Notes: generated from the sequence alone by a model not told the origin. Shown: positions 43,265 to 54,335, numbered from the stretch's first letter. The stretch: DNA of 64,000 nt from Methylophilales bacterium BACL14 MAG-120910-bin43 (GCA_905181685.1 CAJIYK010000006.1:1-64000), one strand, 5' to 3'. A program made the numbers and translations.

Positions 43265-44550
43265 TTATTTTTGAGTAATGATGGTTCTGTGTGGATAAGG
43301 TATTTCAATAGAATTATTATTAAATTCATCAAAAATAGCTCTATATATATCAGATTTTAAAAGTAAAAATCCTTTGTCAGGATCAACGATATAGCACGCA
43401 ATATGCAAATTGATACCGCTATCGGCAAACTCTTTTACATATACAATTGGCTTCGGCTCTTTGATAACTCTCTCTTCTGCATTACAAACTCTAAGAATTA
43501 TCTCTATCGCCTTATCAATAGAAGAATCATAGCTAATTTGTATATCTAAGGGAATCTTTACTGTGGTATTCGAAAAAGTTAGGTTAGTAATTTCACTTGT
43601 TAATAATTGTTCGTTGGGTATAAGTATTTCGACACCATCTAATTTTCTTATTGCTGTATAACGAGCCTTTATTGATAGAACTCTTCCATGATCTTCTCCA
43701 ATCTGAAGCATATCACCAACTCTTATAGACTCATCACTAAGTAATAAAAAACCACTGACATAATTTGATGCAATCTTTTGAAAGCCAAAAGCTAAACCTA
43801 AGCCAAATGCCCCACCAAAGATAGTCAAAAATGATAAATCAATACCAAGAGCAGTTAAAACAGTTATAACAGCAATTATATATAATAAAATCCTAAAAAT
43901 TTTAGTCAGGATAATTCTTTGGTTTATTCTTAAACTTTTATTTTTTATGCTCATGATGCGGTTTTCAAAGAAGCTTGCTATTGTCATTGCAATTAGGATC
44001 GCAATAAATATCCCCAAAAAACCCTCAACTAAATGTAGAAGTGATAATTTAGATTCACCAATGCTAAATTCTATAGATTGAAAGTAACTCTGAATTTGTT
44101 TTACAATTCCTAATTGAGCCGCCAAATATCCTAGAACTATTATTACTGCAACTATGTTTTCAAAGGGCGTAGCCAGGGTCCTGGCTTTAAAATGTATCTT
44201 GTAAAAATTATAGTAAGTCTTACGATGATTAATATCAATAGGATGCTGTTAGCAAAAAATAACAATCTCCATTGGAGGTCACCCTCTCTTATGAAAAACA
44301 TTGCTGTTGAGAGAATCAACAACATCAATATCGGCCTAAAAATTTTAAAAATATCTCTTAGATTTAGATTTTCTTTATCGCCACTCTTGAGGTTCTTTCT
44401 AATTAATTTTTCCACTAAGAAAGCCGTGCTTATAACTATAACTAATAACAAAAATTGTGAAATAAAGCCCCAACTCATTAAAGTTTCTAAAGTGAAATTG
44501 TTCTTTAGATAAATCAGGTTGCTTTGCATTTGAGTATATTCAAGATTCAT
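43265..44550 (-). CDS. MscS-family mechanosensitive channel, one frameshift
   Basis: The C-terminal part (43265-44125) carries the pore helix and vestibule: GIDLSFLTIFGGAFGLGLAF, GFQKIASNYVSGFLLL, RVGDMLQIGEDHGRVLSI and VEILIPNEQLLTSEITNL. The N-terminal part (44152-44550) has three more helices and ends in ILKPGPWLRP. A one-base break near 44165 separates them; repair joins RPFENIVAVIIVLGYLAAQLG. The repaired length is about 428 residues. It is larger than E. coli MscS, so probably of the YbdG/YnaI or MscK-like branch. It protects against osmotic downshock. Confidence 0.87.
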
Positions 44551-44572
44551 TTAAATAAAGACTTTCATAAAT

Positions 44573-46009
44573 TTATATTAAAACTAAAGTGGCAAGTCCT
44601 AGGAAAATAAAGAAACCTCCACTATCTGTCATTGCAGTTATTAAAACACTTGATCCTACTGCTGGATCTTTACCCAAGCGATGCATCAAAATTGGCATCA
44701 GAACTCCCATAATCGCTGCAAGGATAAGATTTAACATCATTGCACTCGCCATAACAAAACCTAAATCGGCATTATTGTATAAATAAAATGCGAATAAACC
44801 TACTATTGATCCCCATATCAACCCATTCAAAAGTGCGACACTTATCTCTTTATATAACAAGGATCGTATGCTTGATTGAGTTAATTGCCCTATCGCTAAA
44901 GCTCTAACAATCATCGCTGTAGTTTGATTGCCTGAATTACCGCCAATACTTGCAATAATTGGCATTAATGCTGCCAAGGCAACCACTTTTTCAATTGAAC
45001 CCTCAAAAATACCAATCACTCTTGATGCAATAAAAGCAGTTAATAAATTTATTGCCAACCATGCCCATCTGTTTTGAACTGATTTCCATATTGATGAAAA
45101 AATATCTTCTTCTTCCCTCAATCCAGCCATAGAAAATTTTTCATTATCAGATTCTTGTCTAATAAAATCCATTACTGCTTCAACAGTCAACCTACCAACT
45201 AATTTTTTATTTTCATCAACCACAGGAGCCGTAACTAAATCATATCTTTCAAAAGCATTTGAAGCTTCATCAGCTAAATCTTCTGGCTTAAACAGAACTA
45301 CTTCTTTTGCCATAATATTTTTAACTATTGTTGTTGGAGCATTAACAATTATTCTTTCTAATGGCAAAACTCCCAAAATTAAACCATCTTTATCTACAAC
45401 AAATAATTTATCAGTATGGTTTGGTAGCTTCTTAATTTTTCTTAAATAATTTAAAACAACTTCTAAAGTTAAATCTTCTCTAATAGTTGTTATCTCAAAT
45501 TCCATTAAGCTACCTACAGAGTCTTCTGGGTATGATAATGCTGACTGAAGTCTCTCTCTATTTTGAATATCTAAATTTTCTAGTAAGTCTTTCAGGACTT
45601 CTTCAGGTAAATCTGGTGCAATATCTGCAATCTCATCTGTTTCAAGTTGCTCTGCAGCTGCCAACAACTCTGTACTGTCCATATCGGCTATAAGGGTTTG
45701 ACGCACAGAATCAGATACCTCAATTAGGATATCACCTTCATTTTCACTCTTAACTAAATCCCATAAAACTAAACGTTTTTGGACTGGCAATGACTCAAGA
45801 ATATCTGCAATATCAGCGGGATGAAGATCATCTAGTAAGCTTTCGAGTGAGCTTATATTTTTTTTACTAACAAGATTTTTAATTAATGCATGCTTCTCAT
45901 CCACTGAGTTATCATTAGAATTTTCAGAAAACTCAGAACTCTCTAATAGTTCATCAATTTGCTCTATCAGATCATTCAAACTTTCTTTTCTTTCGATATT
46001 ATTTTTCAT
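44573..46009 (-). CDS. mgtE: Magnesium transporter MgtE
   Basis: A 478-residue Mg2+ channel. Residues about 30-150 form the Mg-sensing N domain (LLDDLHPADIADILESLP), then two CBS domains (LEVVLNYLRKIKKLPNHT, NIMAKEVVLFKPEDLADEAS), then five membrane helices with the pore motif GGNSGNQTTAMIVRALAIG and GMILMP-like VLMPILMHRLGKDP. The frame is intact. It has its own promoter and a leader too short for an M-box riboswitch. It is 22 bp upstream of the channel gene, both related to ion balance. Confidence 0.96.
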   Translation of the reverse strand: MKNNIERKESLNDLIEQIDELLESSEFSENSNDNSVDEKHALIKNLVSKKNISSLESLLDDLHPADIADILESLPVQKRLVLWDLVKSENEGDILIEVSDSVRQTLIADMDSTELLAAAEQLETDEIADIAPDLPEEVLKDLLENLDIQNRERLQSALSYPEDSVGSLMEFEITTIREDLTLEVVLNYLRKIKKLPNHTDKLFVVDKDGLILGVLPLERIIVNAPTTIVKNIMAKEVVLFKPEDLADEASNAFERYDLVTAPVVDENKKLVGRLTVEAVMDFIRQESDNEKFSMAGLREEEDIFSSIWKSVQNRWAWLAINLLTAFIASRVIGIFEGSIEKVVALAALMPIIASIGGNSGNQTTAMIVRALAIGQLTQSSIRSLLYKEISVALLNGLIWGSIVGLFAFYLYNNADLGFVMASAMMLNLILAAIMGVLMPILMHRLGKDPAVGSSVLITAMTDSGGFFIFLGLATLVLI

Positions 46010-46037
46010 AATTTTAGGTGGATGAAAACATGTACTT

Positions 46038-46067
46038 ATTATAAGTACTTATACTTAAAATAAACAA
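46038..46067 (-). promoter_or_regulatory. Candidate mgtE promoter
   Basis: On the minus strand TTGTTT (46062-46067), 18 bp, TATAAT (46038-46043), 29 bp before the ATG. The -10 lies within an inverted repeat GTACTTA/TAAGTAC. Confidence 0.45.
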
Positions 46068-46070
46068 AAA

Positions 46071-46095
46071 AAAACCAGCTTTAAGCTGGTTTTTT
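46071..46095. terminator. Bidirectional terminator between rplQ and mgtE
   Basis: AAAACCAGC, loop TTTAA, GCTGGTTTT, flanked by A runs on the left and T runs on the right. It can end the alpha operon after rplQ. The same hairpin lies just upstream of the mgtE promoter. Confidence 0.85.
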
Positions 46096-46115
46096 AAAAT
46101 AAAACATTATCTAGA

Positions 46116-46676
46116 CTATGCTTTTTTTGCCGCAGGCTTTTTAGTTTCTGCTTTTTTTGCCGCAGGCTTTTTAGTTTCTGCTTTTTTTGCCGCAGGCTTT
46201 TTAGTTTCTGCTTTTTTTGCCGCAGGCTTTTTAGTTTCTTCTATTGGTGTAACGTCAATAGGATTATTTGTGTTCGTTGAATCTAGTTTTTTCTCTTCAG
46301 GGGTCTCTTCTTTTTTAATTGGTCTTTCCACAAGCTCAACATATGCCATTGGAGCGTTGTCACCTTTTCTAAAACCACATTTAAGAATTCTTAAGTATCC
46401 ACCCGCTCTTTTGCTATATCTAGGACCTAACTCACTAAATAATTTTCCTACAATCTCTCTATCTCTTAAGCGACTGAAAGCTAATCTTTTATTGTGAACA
46501 CTAGTCTCTTTAGCGAGAGTAATCATTGGTTCAGCATACTTCCTTAATTCTTTAGCTTTTGGAAGAGTAGTTCTAATTAGCTCATGTTTAAATAATGAAA
46601 CAACCATATTTTTAAACATAGCCTTTCTATGACTACTCGTTCTATTTAACTTTCTATGTGCCTTACCATGTCGCAT
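46116..46676 (-). CDS. rplQ: Ribosomal protein L17 with repetitive Lys-Ala tail
   Basis: The first 125 residues are ordinary L17: [37 protein letters not shown]-like [31 protein letters not shown]. They are followed by about 60 extra residues: an acidic-polar linker and then four copies of a ten-residue Lys/Pro/Ala/Glu/Thr unit encoded by perfect 30-bp repeats. The total of 186 residues compares with about 130 in relatives. The tail is basic and probably disordered. It is the last gene of the alpha operon. Confidence 0.95.
   Translation of the reverse strand: MRHGKAHRKLNRTSSHRKAMFKNMVVSLFKHELIRTTLPKAKELRKYAEPMITLAKETSVHNKRLAFSRLRDREIVGKLFSELGPRYSKRAGGYLRILKCGFRKGDNAPMAYVELVERPIKKEETPEEKKLDSTNTNNPIDVTPIEETKKPAAKKAETKKPAAKKAETKKPAAKKAETKKPAAKKA
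46121..46240 (-). repeat. Four 30-bp tandem repeats in rplQ
   Basis: Copies start at 46121, 46151, 46181 and 46211 and are identical except for the last base of the fourth. In frame they encode [10 protein letters not shown]. They stay in frame at any copy number because the unit is 30 bp. Confidence 0.97.
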
Positions 46677-46702
46677 GTTATTACTCCAAAACTATTTTTA
46701 AT

Positions 46703-47687
46703 TTATACTTTTTCGACGCCTTCATCTGGCCAGTTTTCAACTGTCATACCAAGTGTTAAGCCTTTTGATGAAAGGATATCTTTAATTTCATTTAAGGATT
46801 TTCTTCCTAAATTAGGAGCTTTTAATAAATCACTTTCGTTTCTTTGAACCAAGTCACCAATGTAATAAATACTTTCAGCCTTAAGGCAGTTAGCAGACCT
46901 AACAGTTAATTCTAAATCATCAACAGGTCTTAATAAGACCGGATCTATAACTGGTGCCTCTTTAACTTCTACCTCACTTAATTCACTTTCTAAATTTGCA
47001 AAACAGATAATTGACCACGTAAGATAAATGCTGCATCTCTTATCGCTTCCTCTGCATCAACAACGCCATTTGTTTCTACATCTAAAATAAGTTTATCTAA
47101 ATCTGTTCTTTGCTCAACACGAGCGCTCTCAACGAAATAACTTACCTTATCTATAGGGCTAAAAGAAGCATCTATCCTATAAATCCTAATTCTGTTCCTT
47201 TTTCTTGACCTTTGTTTCTAACTGGGACTGCCTGATAACCTCTTCCCATTTCAACTCGAGCTTCGATATCTATCTTCCCGCCTTTATTTAAATGTGCAAT
47301 AACAAGATCAGGATTTTTAATCTCAACATCATGCCCTACATCAAAGTCACCAGCAGTTACTTCTCCCTCTACATCTTTTTTAAGAGAGATGGTAGCGCTT
47401 GTATTGTTATGAATTCTTAGTGCAACTTTCTTGAGATTCAACAGAATGTCTACTACGTCCTCTTGGACACCATCAATTGTAGAATATTCATGAACTACGG
47501 AATCAATTTTTACTTCAGTAATTGCATATCCTGGTATTGAAGATAAAAGCACTCTTCTAAGAGCGTTTCCTAATGTATGTCCAAAACCTCTTTCCATAGG
47601 CTCAAGAGTAACCTTAGCTCTATTAGGTGATTTAATATCAACATCAACAATTTTTGGTTTTAAATATTCTGTAGGGCTGATTTCCAT
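46703..47687 (-). CDS. rpoA: RNA polymerase alpha subunit, two frameshifts
   Basis: The N-terminal domain ([52 protein letters not shown]) directs enzyme assembly. The C-terminal domain binds UP elements and activators ([39 protein letters not shown]). Breaks lie near 47170 and near 47003 (one T missing; repair reads QLSVFANLESE). The repaired length is about 327 residues. A cell cannot live without this gene, so the breaks are strong evidence of sequence error. It follows rpsD and precedes rplQ. Confidence 0.96.
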
Positions 47688-47721
47688 AGTTATCCTTATT
47701 TAAATTTTTAGGCTAGATTTT

Positions 47722-48350
47722 TTATTTAGAGTAAAGCTCTACAACAAGCGACTCATTAATAGTAGAAGGTAAATCATCCCTCTCTGGTCTATTTTTAAAT
47801 ATTCCAGTTAATTTTTTTACATCTACCTCAAGCCATTCTGGTAAACCTCTCTCATCAGCAGCTTCTAATGCAGATTTAATTCTTAATTGATCTTTAGATT
47901 GATCAGCAACACTAATACTGTCACCTGGTTGAACTTGGTAAGAAGGGATATTTACCCTTTTTCCATTAACTAGAATACTATTGTGTCTTACAATTTGTCT
48001 TGCCTCTGTTCGAGATCCACCTAGGCCCATTTTATAAGCAACATTATCCAGTCTAGATTCCAACATTTGTAAAAGGTTTTCACCTGTAATACCTTTTTTT
48101 CTATCGGCTTCTGCATAATAACTTCTAAACTGCTTCTCCAATACACCATAAATTCTTCTTAATTTTTGTTTTTCTCTAAGCTGAACTCCGTAATCGAAAG
48201 TCTTGAAGCTCTTCTCTGTCCATGTTGGCCAGGAGGATAATTTCTTTTTTCAATTGCACATTTTTCAGTAAAGCACTTCTCAGCTTTTAGAAAAAGCTTC
48301 TCACCTTCTCTTCTACATTGACGACATTTAGGATCTAGATTTCTGGCCAA
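47722..48350 (-). CDS. rpsD: Ribosomal protein S4, one frameshift
   Basis: Primary 16S-binding protein and, in other bacteria, autoregulator of the alpha operon. It has [32 protein letters not shown], then after a break near 48198 [18 protein letters not shown] and the S4 RNA-binding domain [20 protein letters not shown]. The repaired length is about 209 residues, standard. Confidence 0.96.
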
Positions 48351-48387
48351 GTTATTCTCCTATAGCTCTCTAACGTTTAACATTTAA

Positions 48388-48780
48388 TTAAATTCTTCTC
48401 TTTTTTGGGGGTCTACATCCATTATGTGGCACTGGTGTAATATCTTGGATGCTTGTTATTTTTAATCCTACTGAATTAAGCGCTCTCACAGAAGACTCTC
48501 TTCCAGGTCCAGGCCCTTTAATTCTTACTTCAATATTTTTTACTCCGTATTCTTGAGCAGCTTTACCAGCAGCCTCTGCTGCTACTTGCGCAGCAAAAGG
48601 GGTACTTTTTCTTGACCCTTTAAAACCTGCACCACCAGAAGTAGCCCATGAAAGAGCATTACCTTGTCTGTCTGTGATTGTAATTATTGTATTGTTAAAA
48701 GATGCGTGAACGTGAGCTATACCCTCTGACACATTCTTTTTAACTTTTTTCTTTACACGAACGGTTTTATCAACTGCCAT
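48388..48780 (-). CDS. rpsK: Ribosomal protein S11
   Basis: A 130-residue platform protein of the small subunit: [64 protein letters not shown]. The frame is intact. Between rpsM and rpsD. Confidence 0.97.
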   Translation of the reverse strand: MAVDKTVRVKKKVKKNVSEGIAHVHASFNNTIITITDRQGNALSWATSGGAGFKGSRKSTPFAAQVAAEAAGKAAQEYGVKNIEVRIKGPGPGRESSVRALNSVGLKITSIQDITPVPHNGCRPPKKRRI

Positions 48781-48792
48781 AAATATTATCCT

Positions 48793-49149
48793 TTATTTCC
48801 TAATTGCCCTTATTGGGCCTTTTCTTGTTCTTGCATTATTCTTTGTATTTTGACCTCTTACTGGAAGACCTCTTCTATGTCTTTGGCCTCTATAACAACC
48901 AAGGTCCATCAATCTTTTGATGTTCATGGTTACTTCTCTTCGAAGATCACCCTCGACTTCATAACCACCAATATGGTCTCTTAATTTCTCAAGATCCGCA
49001 TCTGATAAATCTTTTATTTTTGTTGTAGCTGTAATACCAGTAGCATCACAAATTTTCTTAGCTGTGACTCTACCAATACCATATATAGCTGTTAAAGCTA
49101 TTTCAGTATGTTTATTATCAGATACATTTACTCCAGCAATACGGGCCAT
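48793..49149 (-). CDS. rpsM: Ribosomal protein S13
   Basis: A 118-residue head protein: [54 protein letters not shown] and [11 protein letters not shown]. First gene of the alpha operon, preceded by its own promoter and a good AGGAG Shine-Dalgarno. Confidence 0.97.
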   Translation of the reverse strand: MARIAGVNVSDNKHTEIALTAIYGIGRVTAKKICDATGITATTKIKDLSDADLEKLRDHIGGYEVEGDLRREVTMNIKRLMDLGCYRGQRHRRGLPVRGQNTKNNARTRKGPIRAIRK

Positions 49150-49169
49150 ACAAAACTCCTAATATATAA

Positions 49170-49192
49170 GGGCTAAAGATTTATCAAAGCCC
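49170..49192 (-). promoter_or_regulatory. Hairpin in the rpsM (alpha operon) leader
   Basis: GGGCT and AGCCC (5-bp stem) enclose 13 bases, right after the -10 box in the leader before rpsM. In E. coli the alpha leader is bound by S4 for feedback; whether this hairpin does the same is inference. Confidence 0.4.
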
Positions 49193-49195
49193 GAA

Positions 49196-49224
49196 ATTAT
49201 AACTATTTTTTTGTTATTTAACAA
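49196..49224 (-). promoter_or_regulatory. Alpha operon promoter
   Basis: On the minus strand TTGTTA (49219-49224), 17 bp, TATAAT (49196-49201), in the gap between rpmJ and rpsM, where E. coli also starts its alpha operon. The downstream bases TTCGG then GCTTTGA only partly resemble the TCTTTTT element of the other ribosomal promoters here. Confidence 0.7.
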
Positions 49225-49232
49225 CGTAAAAA

Positions 49233-49349
49233 TTATCCTTGCCTTTGTTTATGGCGTTGATCTTTTTTACAAATTACCCTCACTACACCGTTTCGTCTTA
49301 CAACTTTACAGTTAATACACATTGGCTTTACTGATGCTCTTACTTTCAT
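49233..49349 (-). CDS. rpmJ: Ribosomal protein L36
   Basis: A 38-residue protein: [20 protein letters not shown], then [17 protein letters not shown]. The three Cys and one His (positions 11, 14, 27, 33) form the zinc site of the Zn-binding L36 form. It lies between infA and rpsM, the usual betaproteobacterial order. Confidence 0.97.
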   Translation of the reverse strand: MKVRASVKPMCINCKVVRRNGVVRVICKKDQRHKQRQG

Positions 49350-49375
49350 AATATATGCCCTCTCGAAAATCTAAT

Positions 49376-49594
49376 TTACTTTGCTCTAAATGTAATTCTG
49401 CCTTTACTTAAGTCATATGGGGATATCTCTACCGTTACAGTATCTCCCGGCAAAATTCTTATATAATTCATTCTCATTTTTCCTGATATATAACCTAACA
49501 CAACATGATCGTTCTCAAGCTTAACCTTGAATGTTGCATTTGGAAGGTTTTCTAAAACCTCTCCTTCCATTTCTATAATATCTTCTTTAGCCAT
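49376..49594 (-). CDS. infA: Translation initiation factor IF-1
   Basis: A 72-residue OB-fold protein blocking the A site during initiation: [52 protein letters not shown]. The start overlaps the secY stop by one base. Confidence 0.97.
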   Translation of the reverse strand: MAKEDIIEMEGEVLENLPNATFKVKLENDHVVLGYISGKMRMNYIRILPGDTVTVEISPYDLSKGRITFRAK

Positions 49595-50916
49595 TAAAGC
49601 CTTCCACCTGACCCACCTTTAAAGTTTGCTTTCTTAAGAAGCCCTTCATATTGGTAGGACATCATTTGTGACTGAACCTGAGTCATGAAATCCATAGTTA
49701 CCACAACAATAATAAGGAGTGATGTTCCCCCAAAATAAAATGGTGTATTAAATTTCAAGATTAATAATTCTGGAAGTAAACAAACTAAGGTTATGTAAAT
49801 TGAACCTATAAGCGTTAAACGTCCCATAATTGTATCTATATATTTAGCTGTTTGTTCGCCAGGCCTTATCCCAGGAACAAAAGCCCCACCTTTTTTTAAA
49901 TTGTCTGCGGTCTCAGCAGGGTTAAAAGTAATGGCTGTATAAAAGTATGAGAAAAATATGATAGCTACAGCAAACATAATAATATAAATTGGTTGCCCAG
50001 GTGAAATCGCTGCGCTAATGTCTTTCAGCCAATAAAGGCTCTCCCCGGATCCAAACCAACCTGCAATGGTTGCAGGAAACAAGATTACGCTTGATGCAAA
50101 AATTGCTGGTATAACACCCGCTTGATTAATCTTAAGAGGTAAATGAGATGATTGCCCACCATACATTTTATTTCCAACTTGCCTTTTTGCATAATTAATC
50201 GTGATTCTTCTCTGCCCTCTTTCAACAAATACAACGACTGCAGTAACTAGAACAACAGCGACAAGCAAGAAGAAAACAAGTGGAATAGAAAAAGCACCTG
50301 TTCTTGTAAGTTCCAGTGTATTTCCTAATGCACTTGGAAGTCCAGCCACGATACCCGCAAAAATTATCATTGATATACCATTACCAATGCCTCTTTCTGT
50401 AATTTGCTCTCCCAACCAAACTAAAAACATCGTTCCACTCACAAGAGTTATAACTGAGGTCAATCTGAAGGCTAAACCAGGATCAAGAACAAGACCCGGC
50501 TGTGCTTCTAGTGCAACAGTAATACCAAGCGCCTGAAAAGCAGCTAATACAACAGTTCCTTGACGAGTATATTGCGTTATTATTCTCTGTCCTGACTGTC
50601 CTTCTTTCTTTAACTCTTTCAATTTTTCTGACATGGATGTAAGAAGTGTCATTATGATTGAAGCTGAGATATAAGGCATAATACCTAGTGCAAAAACAGT
50701 AAATCTACTTAATGCTCCCCCAGAAAACATATTGAACATTCCAAGAATACCGCCACTTTGTGAATCAAATAATTTCTTTAACTCAAAAGGGTCTATGCCT
50801 GGTACAGGAATATGTGAACCTAACCGAAAAATAATTAAAGCACCAAGCAAAAATAGAAGGCGACTTTTTAGTTCGCCCATTTTGCTTAACTGCCCTAGTG
50901 TAGAGTTTTCAGCCAA
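49594..50916 (-). CDS. secY: Protein translocase subunit SecY
   Basis: A 440-residue channel with ten helices. It has [16 protein letters not shown], the plug and helix 2 ([21 protein letters not shown]), [14 protein letters not shown], and the cytoplasmic loops that contact the ribosome ([25 protein letters not shown] end). The frame is intact. Inside the spc operon after rplO. Confidence 0.97.
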   Translation of the reverse strand: MAENSTLGQLSKMGELKSRLLFLLGALIIFRLGSHIPVPGIDPFELKKLFDSQSGGILGMFNMFSGGALSRFTVFALGIMPYISASIIMTLLTSMSEKLKELKKEGQSGQRIITQYTRQGTVVLAAFQALGITVALEAQPGLVLDPGLAFRLTSVITLVSGTMFLVWLGEQITERGIGNGISMIIFAGIVAGLPSALGNTLELTRTGAFSIPLVFFLLVAVVLVTAVVVFVERGQRRITINYAKRQVGNKMYGGQSSHLPLKINQAGVIPAIFASSVILFPATIAGWFGSGESLYWLKDISAAISPGQPIYIIMFAVAIIFFSYFYTAITFNPAETADNLKKGGAFVPGIRPGEQTAKYIDTIMGRLTLIGSIYITLVCLLPELLILKFNTPFYFGGTSLLIIVVVTMDFMTQVQSQMMSYQYEGLLKKANFKGGSGGRL

Positions 50917-50947
50917 AATTTACTTCGATTTTTTTGACTGTTTATCT

Positions 50948-51421
50948 TTAATAATCTTTCTTTTCTACTTTAGGATTTGTGGTTGCAACTTCCTCAACCT
51001 TTCCACCCGCGTCTTTTACAGCTTTCAGAGCACCTTTTGTGATACCTATACCTTGTATTGTTAATTTTTTGGTAACTTCACCTGAAAGAAATATTTTGGC
51101 ATTTAAAGATATATTAGGTATTAAGTTTGCTGCCTTTAAAGAAAGTAGATCAACAACACCATTATCAAGTTTATTTAATTCACTTGTTCTTACTTTTGCA
51201 TTGTAAGGTTTAGACATAGATCTAAAGCCTCTTTTTGGTAGTCTTCTTTGAATAGGCATTTGCCCACCTTCAAAGCCTACCTTATGAAAGCCACCTGCTC
51301 TTGATTTTTGGCCTTTATGGCCTCGCCCTGCAGTTTTTCCAAACCCTGAACCAATTCCTCGACCAACTCGCCTTACTTCTTTTTTTGAGCCATCTGAAGG
51401 CTTAATAGTATTTAATCTCAT
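50948..51421 (-). CDS. rplO: Ribosomal protein L15
   Basis: A 157-residue protein: [62 protein letters not shown]. The last 15 or so residues ([13 protein letters not shown]) extend past the usual end. Its start overlaps the rpmD stop by 4 bp. Confidence 0.96.
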   Translation of the reverse strand: MRLNTIKPSDGSKKEVRRVGRGIGSGFGKTAGRGHKGQKSRAGGFHKVGFEGGQMPIQRRLPKRGFRSMSKPYNAKVRTSELNKLDNGVVDLLSLKAANLIPNISLNAKIFLSGEVTKKLTIQGIGITKGALKAVKDAGGKVEEVATTNPKVEKKDY

Positions 51422-51612
51422 GCTGAAACCTCTTCTACCTTAAGTAAGTAATTTACTGCATTTATCATCCCTCTTATTGCAGGGGTATCTTCTAACTCAA
51501 CACTATGACGCATTCTTCTTAATCCAAGACCTTTTACTGTAGCTTTATGTGCTACAGACTTATGGATAGGACTTTTAATAAGGGTCACTTTAATTTTTTT
51601 TCCTTTAGCCAT
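51418..51612 (-). CDS. rpmD: Ribosomal protein L30
   Basis: A 64-residue protein: [53 protein letters not shown]. It sits between rpsE and rplO. Confidence 0.96.
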   Translation of the reverse strand: MAKGKKIKVTLIKSPIHKSVAHKATVKGLGLRRMRHSVELEDTPAIRGMINAVNYLLKVEEVSA

Positions 51613-51614
51613 AA

Positions 51615-52142
51615 CTAACCTCTAATCTCTTCTATTGTTTTACCTCTTTTCGCTGCAATGTCTGCTGGCGTATTCATAGATGACAATCCGTTCAATGTTG
51701 CTCTAACTACGTTATAGGGGTTTGCTGATCCTATACATTTCGCTAAAATATCTGTTATTCCCATAACTTCAAATATTGCTCTCATTGCGCCACCAGCAAT
51801 AATTCCTGTTCCTTGGGATGCGGGAAGAATCGTCACTTTTGCAGCTCCATGCCTTCCGGTTACTGAGTGATATAAAGTACCGTTGTTAAGTTTTACTTTG
51901 ATCATACCTCTCTTTGCTTCATCCATCGCTTTTTGAACGGCAAGTGGGACCTCTCTCGCTTTACCTTTACCCATGCCAACGGCACCATCACCATCTCCGA
52001 CAACGCTTAATGCAGCAAAACTCATGATACGACCGCCCTTAACAACCTTGGTCACACGATTTACATTTATCATCTTTTCTCTTAGGCCATCAGTTTGTCC
52101 TTTGTCTTGATTACCCGTATTGTTATTTTTATTTTGTGCCAT
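51615..52142 (-). CDS. rpsE: Ribosomal protein S5
   Basis: A 175-residue fidelity protein: [74 protein letters not shown]. The first 20 residues are an Asn/Gln/Lys-rich lead not seen in E. coli. Confidence 0.97.
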   Translation of the reverse strand: MAQNKNNNTGNQDKGQTDGLREKMINVNRVTKVVKGGRIMSFAALSVVGDGDGAVGMGKGKAREVPLAVQKAMDEAKRGMIKVKLNNGTLYHSVTGRHGAAKVTILPASQGTGIIAGGAMRAIFEVMGITDILAKCIGSANPYNVVRATLNGLSSMNTPADIAAKRGKTIEEIRG

Positions 52143-52163
52143 TTTTTGTACCGTTCCTAAGTT

Positions 52164-52520
52164 TTAGAATGTTAACCCGTTTTCTCTTGCAGAGTCCGCC
52201 AAAGCCTTAACTCGACCATGATACCTATAACCTGATCTATCAAAAGCAACAACCTTAACACCCGCCTTTATTGCCTTATCAGCTATTCTTTTTCCTATTT
52301 CTGTTGCAGCATTTGTATCACTTGTATTCTTTAGTTTTTTCTTCACATCAGCCTCTACCGTTGATGCTGAAGCAATAATTTTATTTGTTTTACCATCGAT
52401 AACTTGTGCATAAATATTTGCGTTTGACCTATGTATTGATAACCTAGTTTTACCTAAATAAGCCATGTTCGCTCTAGATTTTGTTGCCCTTCTAATTCTT
52501 GCATTATTTTTTGTCATCAT
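52164..52520 (-). CDS. rplR: Ribosomal protein L18
   Basis: A 118-residue 5S rRNA-binding protein: [60 protein letters not shown] end. Confidence 0.96.
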   Translation of the reverse strand: MMTKNNARIRRATKSRANMAYLGKTRLSIHRSNANIYAQVIDGKTNKIIASASTVEADVKKKLKNTSDTNAATEIGKRIADKAIKAGVKVVAFDRSGYRYHGRVKALADSARENGLTF

Positions 52521-52527
52521 CTATCCC

Positions 52528-53061
52528 TTATGCTTTTTTAGCTTCTTTCATTACAACATGCTCATCCACGTAACGAACACCCTTCCCTTTATAAGGCTCT
52601 GGTGGTCTATAAGCTCTAATTTCTGCAGCTACTTGACCCACCACTTGCTTGTCTGAGCTTTTTAAAATAATTTCAGTTTGTGAGGGTGTTTGCGCAGTCA
52701 CACCATCTGGGAGTGCGTGACTTATTGAATGTGAAAAACCAAGCTCAAGGTTTATTTTATTTCCTTGTGCCTGAGCCTTGTAACCAACCCCTATTAGTTG
52801 GAGTTTTTTTTCAAAACCTACCGAAACGCCTAACACCATATTGTTGACTAACGCTCGAATCGTACCTGACATCGCTATAGAATGTTTTGTTGATTCTTTC
52901 GCTGAGAACAATAAACTATTTTCTTCTTTCTTAATCTCTACTTGACCTTTTAGCTCCTGTCTCATTTCACCTAAAGGACCTTTAATTAATACATTATCAT
53001 CCGATATCGTAACTTCTACTTTTTCGGGAACAACTACTGGGTTATTTGCAACTCTAGACAT
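52528..53061 (-). CDS. rplF: Ribosomal protein L6
   Basis: A 177-residue protein: [72 protein letters not shown]. Near the sarcin-ricin loop in the large subunit. Confidence 0.97.
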   Translation of the reverse strand: MSRVANNPVVVPEKVEVTISDDNVLIKGPLGEMRQELKGQVEIKKEENSLLFSAKESTKHSIAMSGTIRALVNNMVLGVSVGFEKKLQLIGVGYKAQAQGNKINLELGFSHSISHALPDGVTAQTPSQTEIILKSSDKQVVGQVAAEIRAYRPPEPYKGKGVRYVDEHVVMKEAKKA

Positions 53062-53070
53062 GTTTTCTCC

Positions 53071-53468
53071 TTATTCAACGTAGCAAAGAACTTCACCACC
53101 TACGCCCTCAGCCCTTGCTTTAATATCTGTCATTACACCCTTGGAAGGTTGTTACAATTGCTACTCCAAGCCCATTCATTACTTTAGGTAAATCATTACT
53201 TGATTTATATAGCCTCAAGCTTGGTTTACTCGCTCGCTGTATGTTTTCAATCACAGGCTCACCTGCGTAATACTTTAATTCAATATTCAATAGCGGCTTG
53301 CCATTGTTTTCATCAATACTAAAACCTTCAATATAACCCTCATCTTTGAGAACGTTTGCAATAGCTTTTTTTACCTTTGAGGCAGGCAAAGTAAACATTA
53401 ACCTTACTTCTCATTTGGCCATTTCTTATGCGGGTTAACATATCTGATATCGGATCTTGCATGCTCAT
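53071..53468 (-). CDS. rpsH: Ribosomal protein S8, two frameshifts
   Basis: Central 16S-binding protein. The N-terminus [20 protein letters not shown] is in one frame. The middle ([46 protein letters not shown]) is in a second, and the end ([22 protein letters not shown] stop) in a third. Breaks are near 53400 and 53140. The repaired length of about 132 residues is standard. Confidence 0.95.
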
Positions 53469-53481
53469 ATTTTTTCCCCTT

Positions 53482-53787
53482 TTACCAACTTGCCTTAACG
53501 ACACCTGGAACTTCACCAGCCATCATAAGATCTCTAAGTTTGCCTCGTGCGAGACCAAACTTTTTATAAACACCTCTCGGGCGACCCGTTAAAGCACATC
53601 TTGTTCTTAATCGAACTGGACTAGAATTTCTTGGAAGAGCTTGAAGTTTTTGCCTTGCTTCAATTTTTTGTTCTCTTGAAGCAGAAGCATCATTTATAAC
53701 TTCATTTAAGGCTAAACGTTTTGCTTTAAATTTTTCAACCATCTTTAAACGTTTAGTTTCTCTTTGAGTCATGCATAATTTAGCCAT
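53482..53787 (-). CDS. rpsN: Ribosomal protein S14
   Basis: A 101-residue protein of the long, zinc-free type (no CxxC pairs): MTQRETKRLKMVEKFKAKR, LQALPRNSSPVRLRTRCALT, GRPRGVYKKFGLARGKLRDL. Confidence 0.97.
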   Translation of the reverse strand: MAKLCMTQRETKRLKMVEKFKAKRLALNEVINDASASREQKIEARQKLQALPRNSSPVRLRTRCALTGRPRGVYKKFGLARGKLRDLMMAGEVPGVVKASW

Positions 53788-53795
53788 AATTTACC

Positions 53796-54335
53796 TTAAC
53801 TCCTAAATGGAAAGCTAAAAGCAGACAATAGAGCTTTAGCTTCTTCGTCTGTTTTTGCTGTTGTTGTAATTGTGATATTCATCCCTCTGAGAGAATCAAT
53901 TTTGTCATACTGAATTTCGGGAAAAATTATTTGTTCTTTTATACCCATATTATAATTGCCTCTGCCATCAAATGATTTTGGAGATAGGCCTCTAAAGTCA
54001 CGTTCTCTTGGAATAGCGATCGAAATTAAGCGATCTAGAAACGTATACATATTAGATTTTCTTAAAGTTACCTTACATCCAACAGGATAATTATCTCTGA
54101 TCTTAAAACCAGCGATTGATTTCTTTGAAAGGGTAACTATTGGCTTTTGACCTGCAATTTTTTCCATATCACCAACTGCATTTTCCATAACTTTTTTATC
54201 GGCAACTGCTTCACCAACACCCATATTTAATGTTATTTTATCAATCCTAGGTACTTCCATAATAGATTTGTACTTGAATTGATCTGTTAATTCCTTAACA
54301 ACAGTCTCAACATAAAATTCTTTTAATCTAGCCAT
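53796..54335 (-). CDS. rplE: Ribosomal protein L5
   Basis: A 179-residue 5S rRNA-binding protein: [75 protein letters not shown]. Confidence 0.97.
   Translation of the reverse strand: MARLKEFYVETVVKELTDQFKYKSIMEVPRIDKITLNMGVGEAVADKKVMENAVGDMEKIAGQKPIVTLSKKSIAGFKIRDNYPVGCKVTLRKSNMYTFLDRLISIAIPRERDFRGLSPKSFDGRGNYNMGIKEQIIFPEIQYDKIDSLRGMNITITTTAKTDEEAKALLSAFSFPFRS

Noticed and set aside
46010-46070. M-box magnesium riboswitch before mgtE
   Set aside because: The leader is only about 30 nt after the promoter, far too short; only a small inverted repeat is present.
46121-46240. 30-bp direct repeats that might look like a CRISPR array
   Set aside because: The units are contiguous with no spacers and lie in frame inside rplQ.
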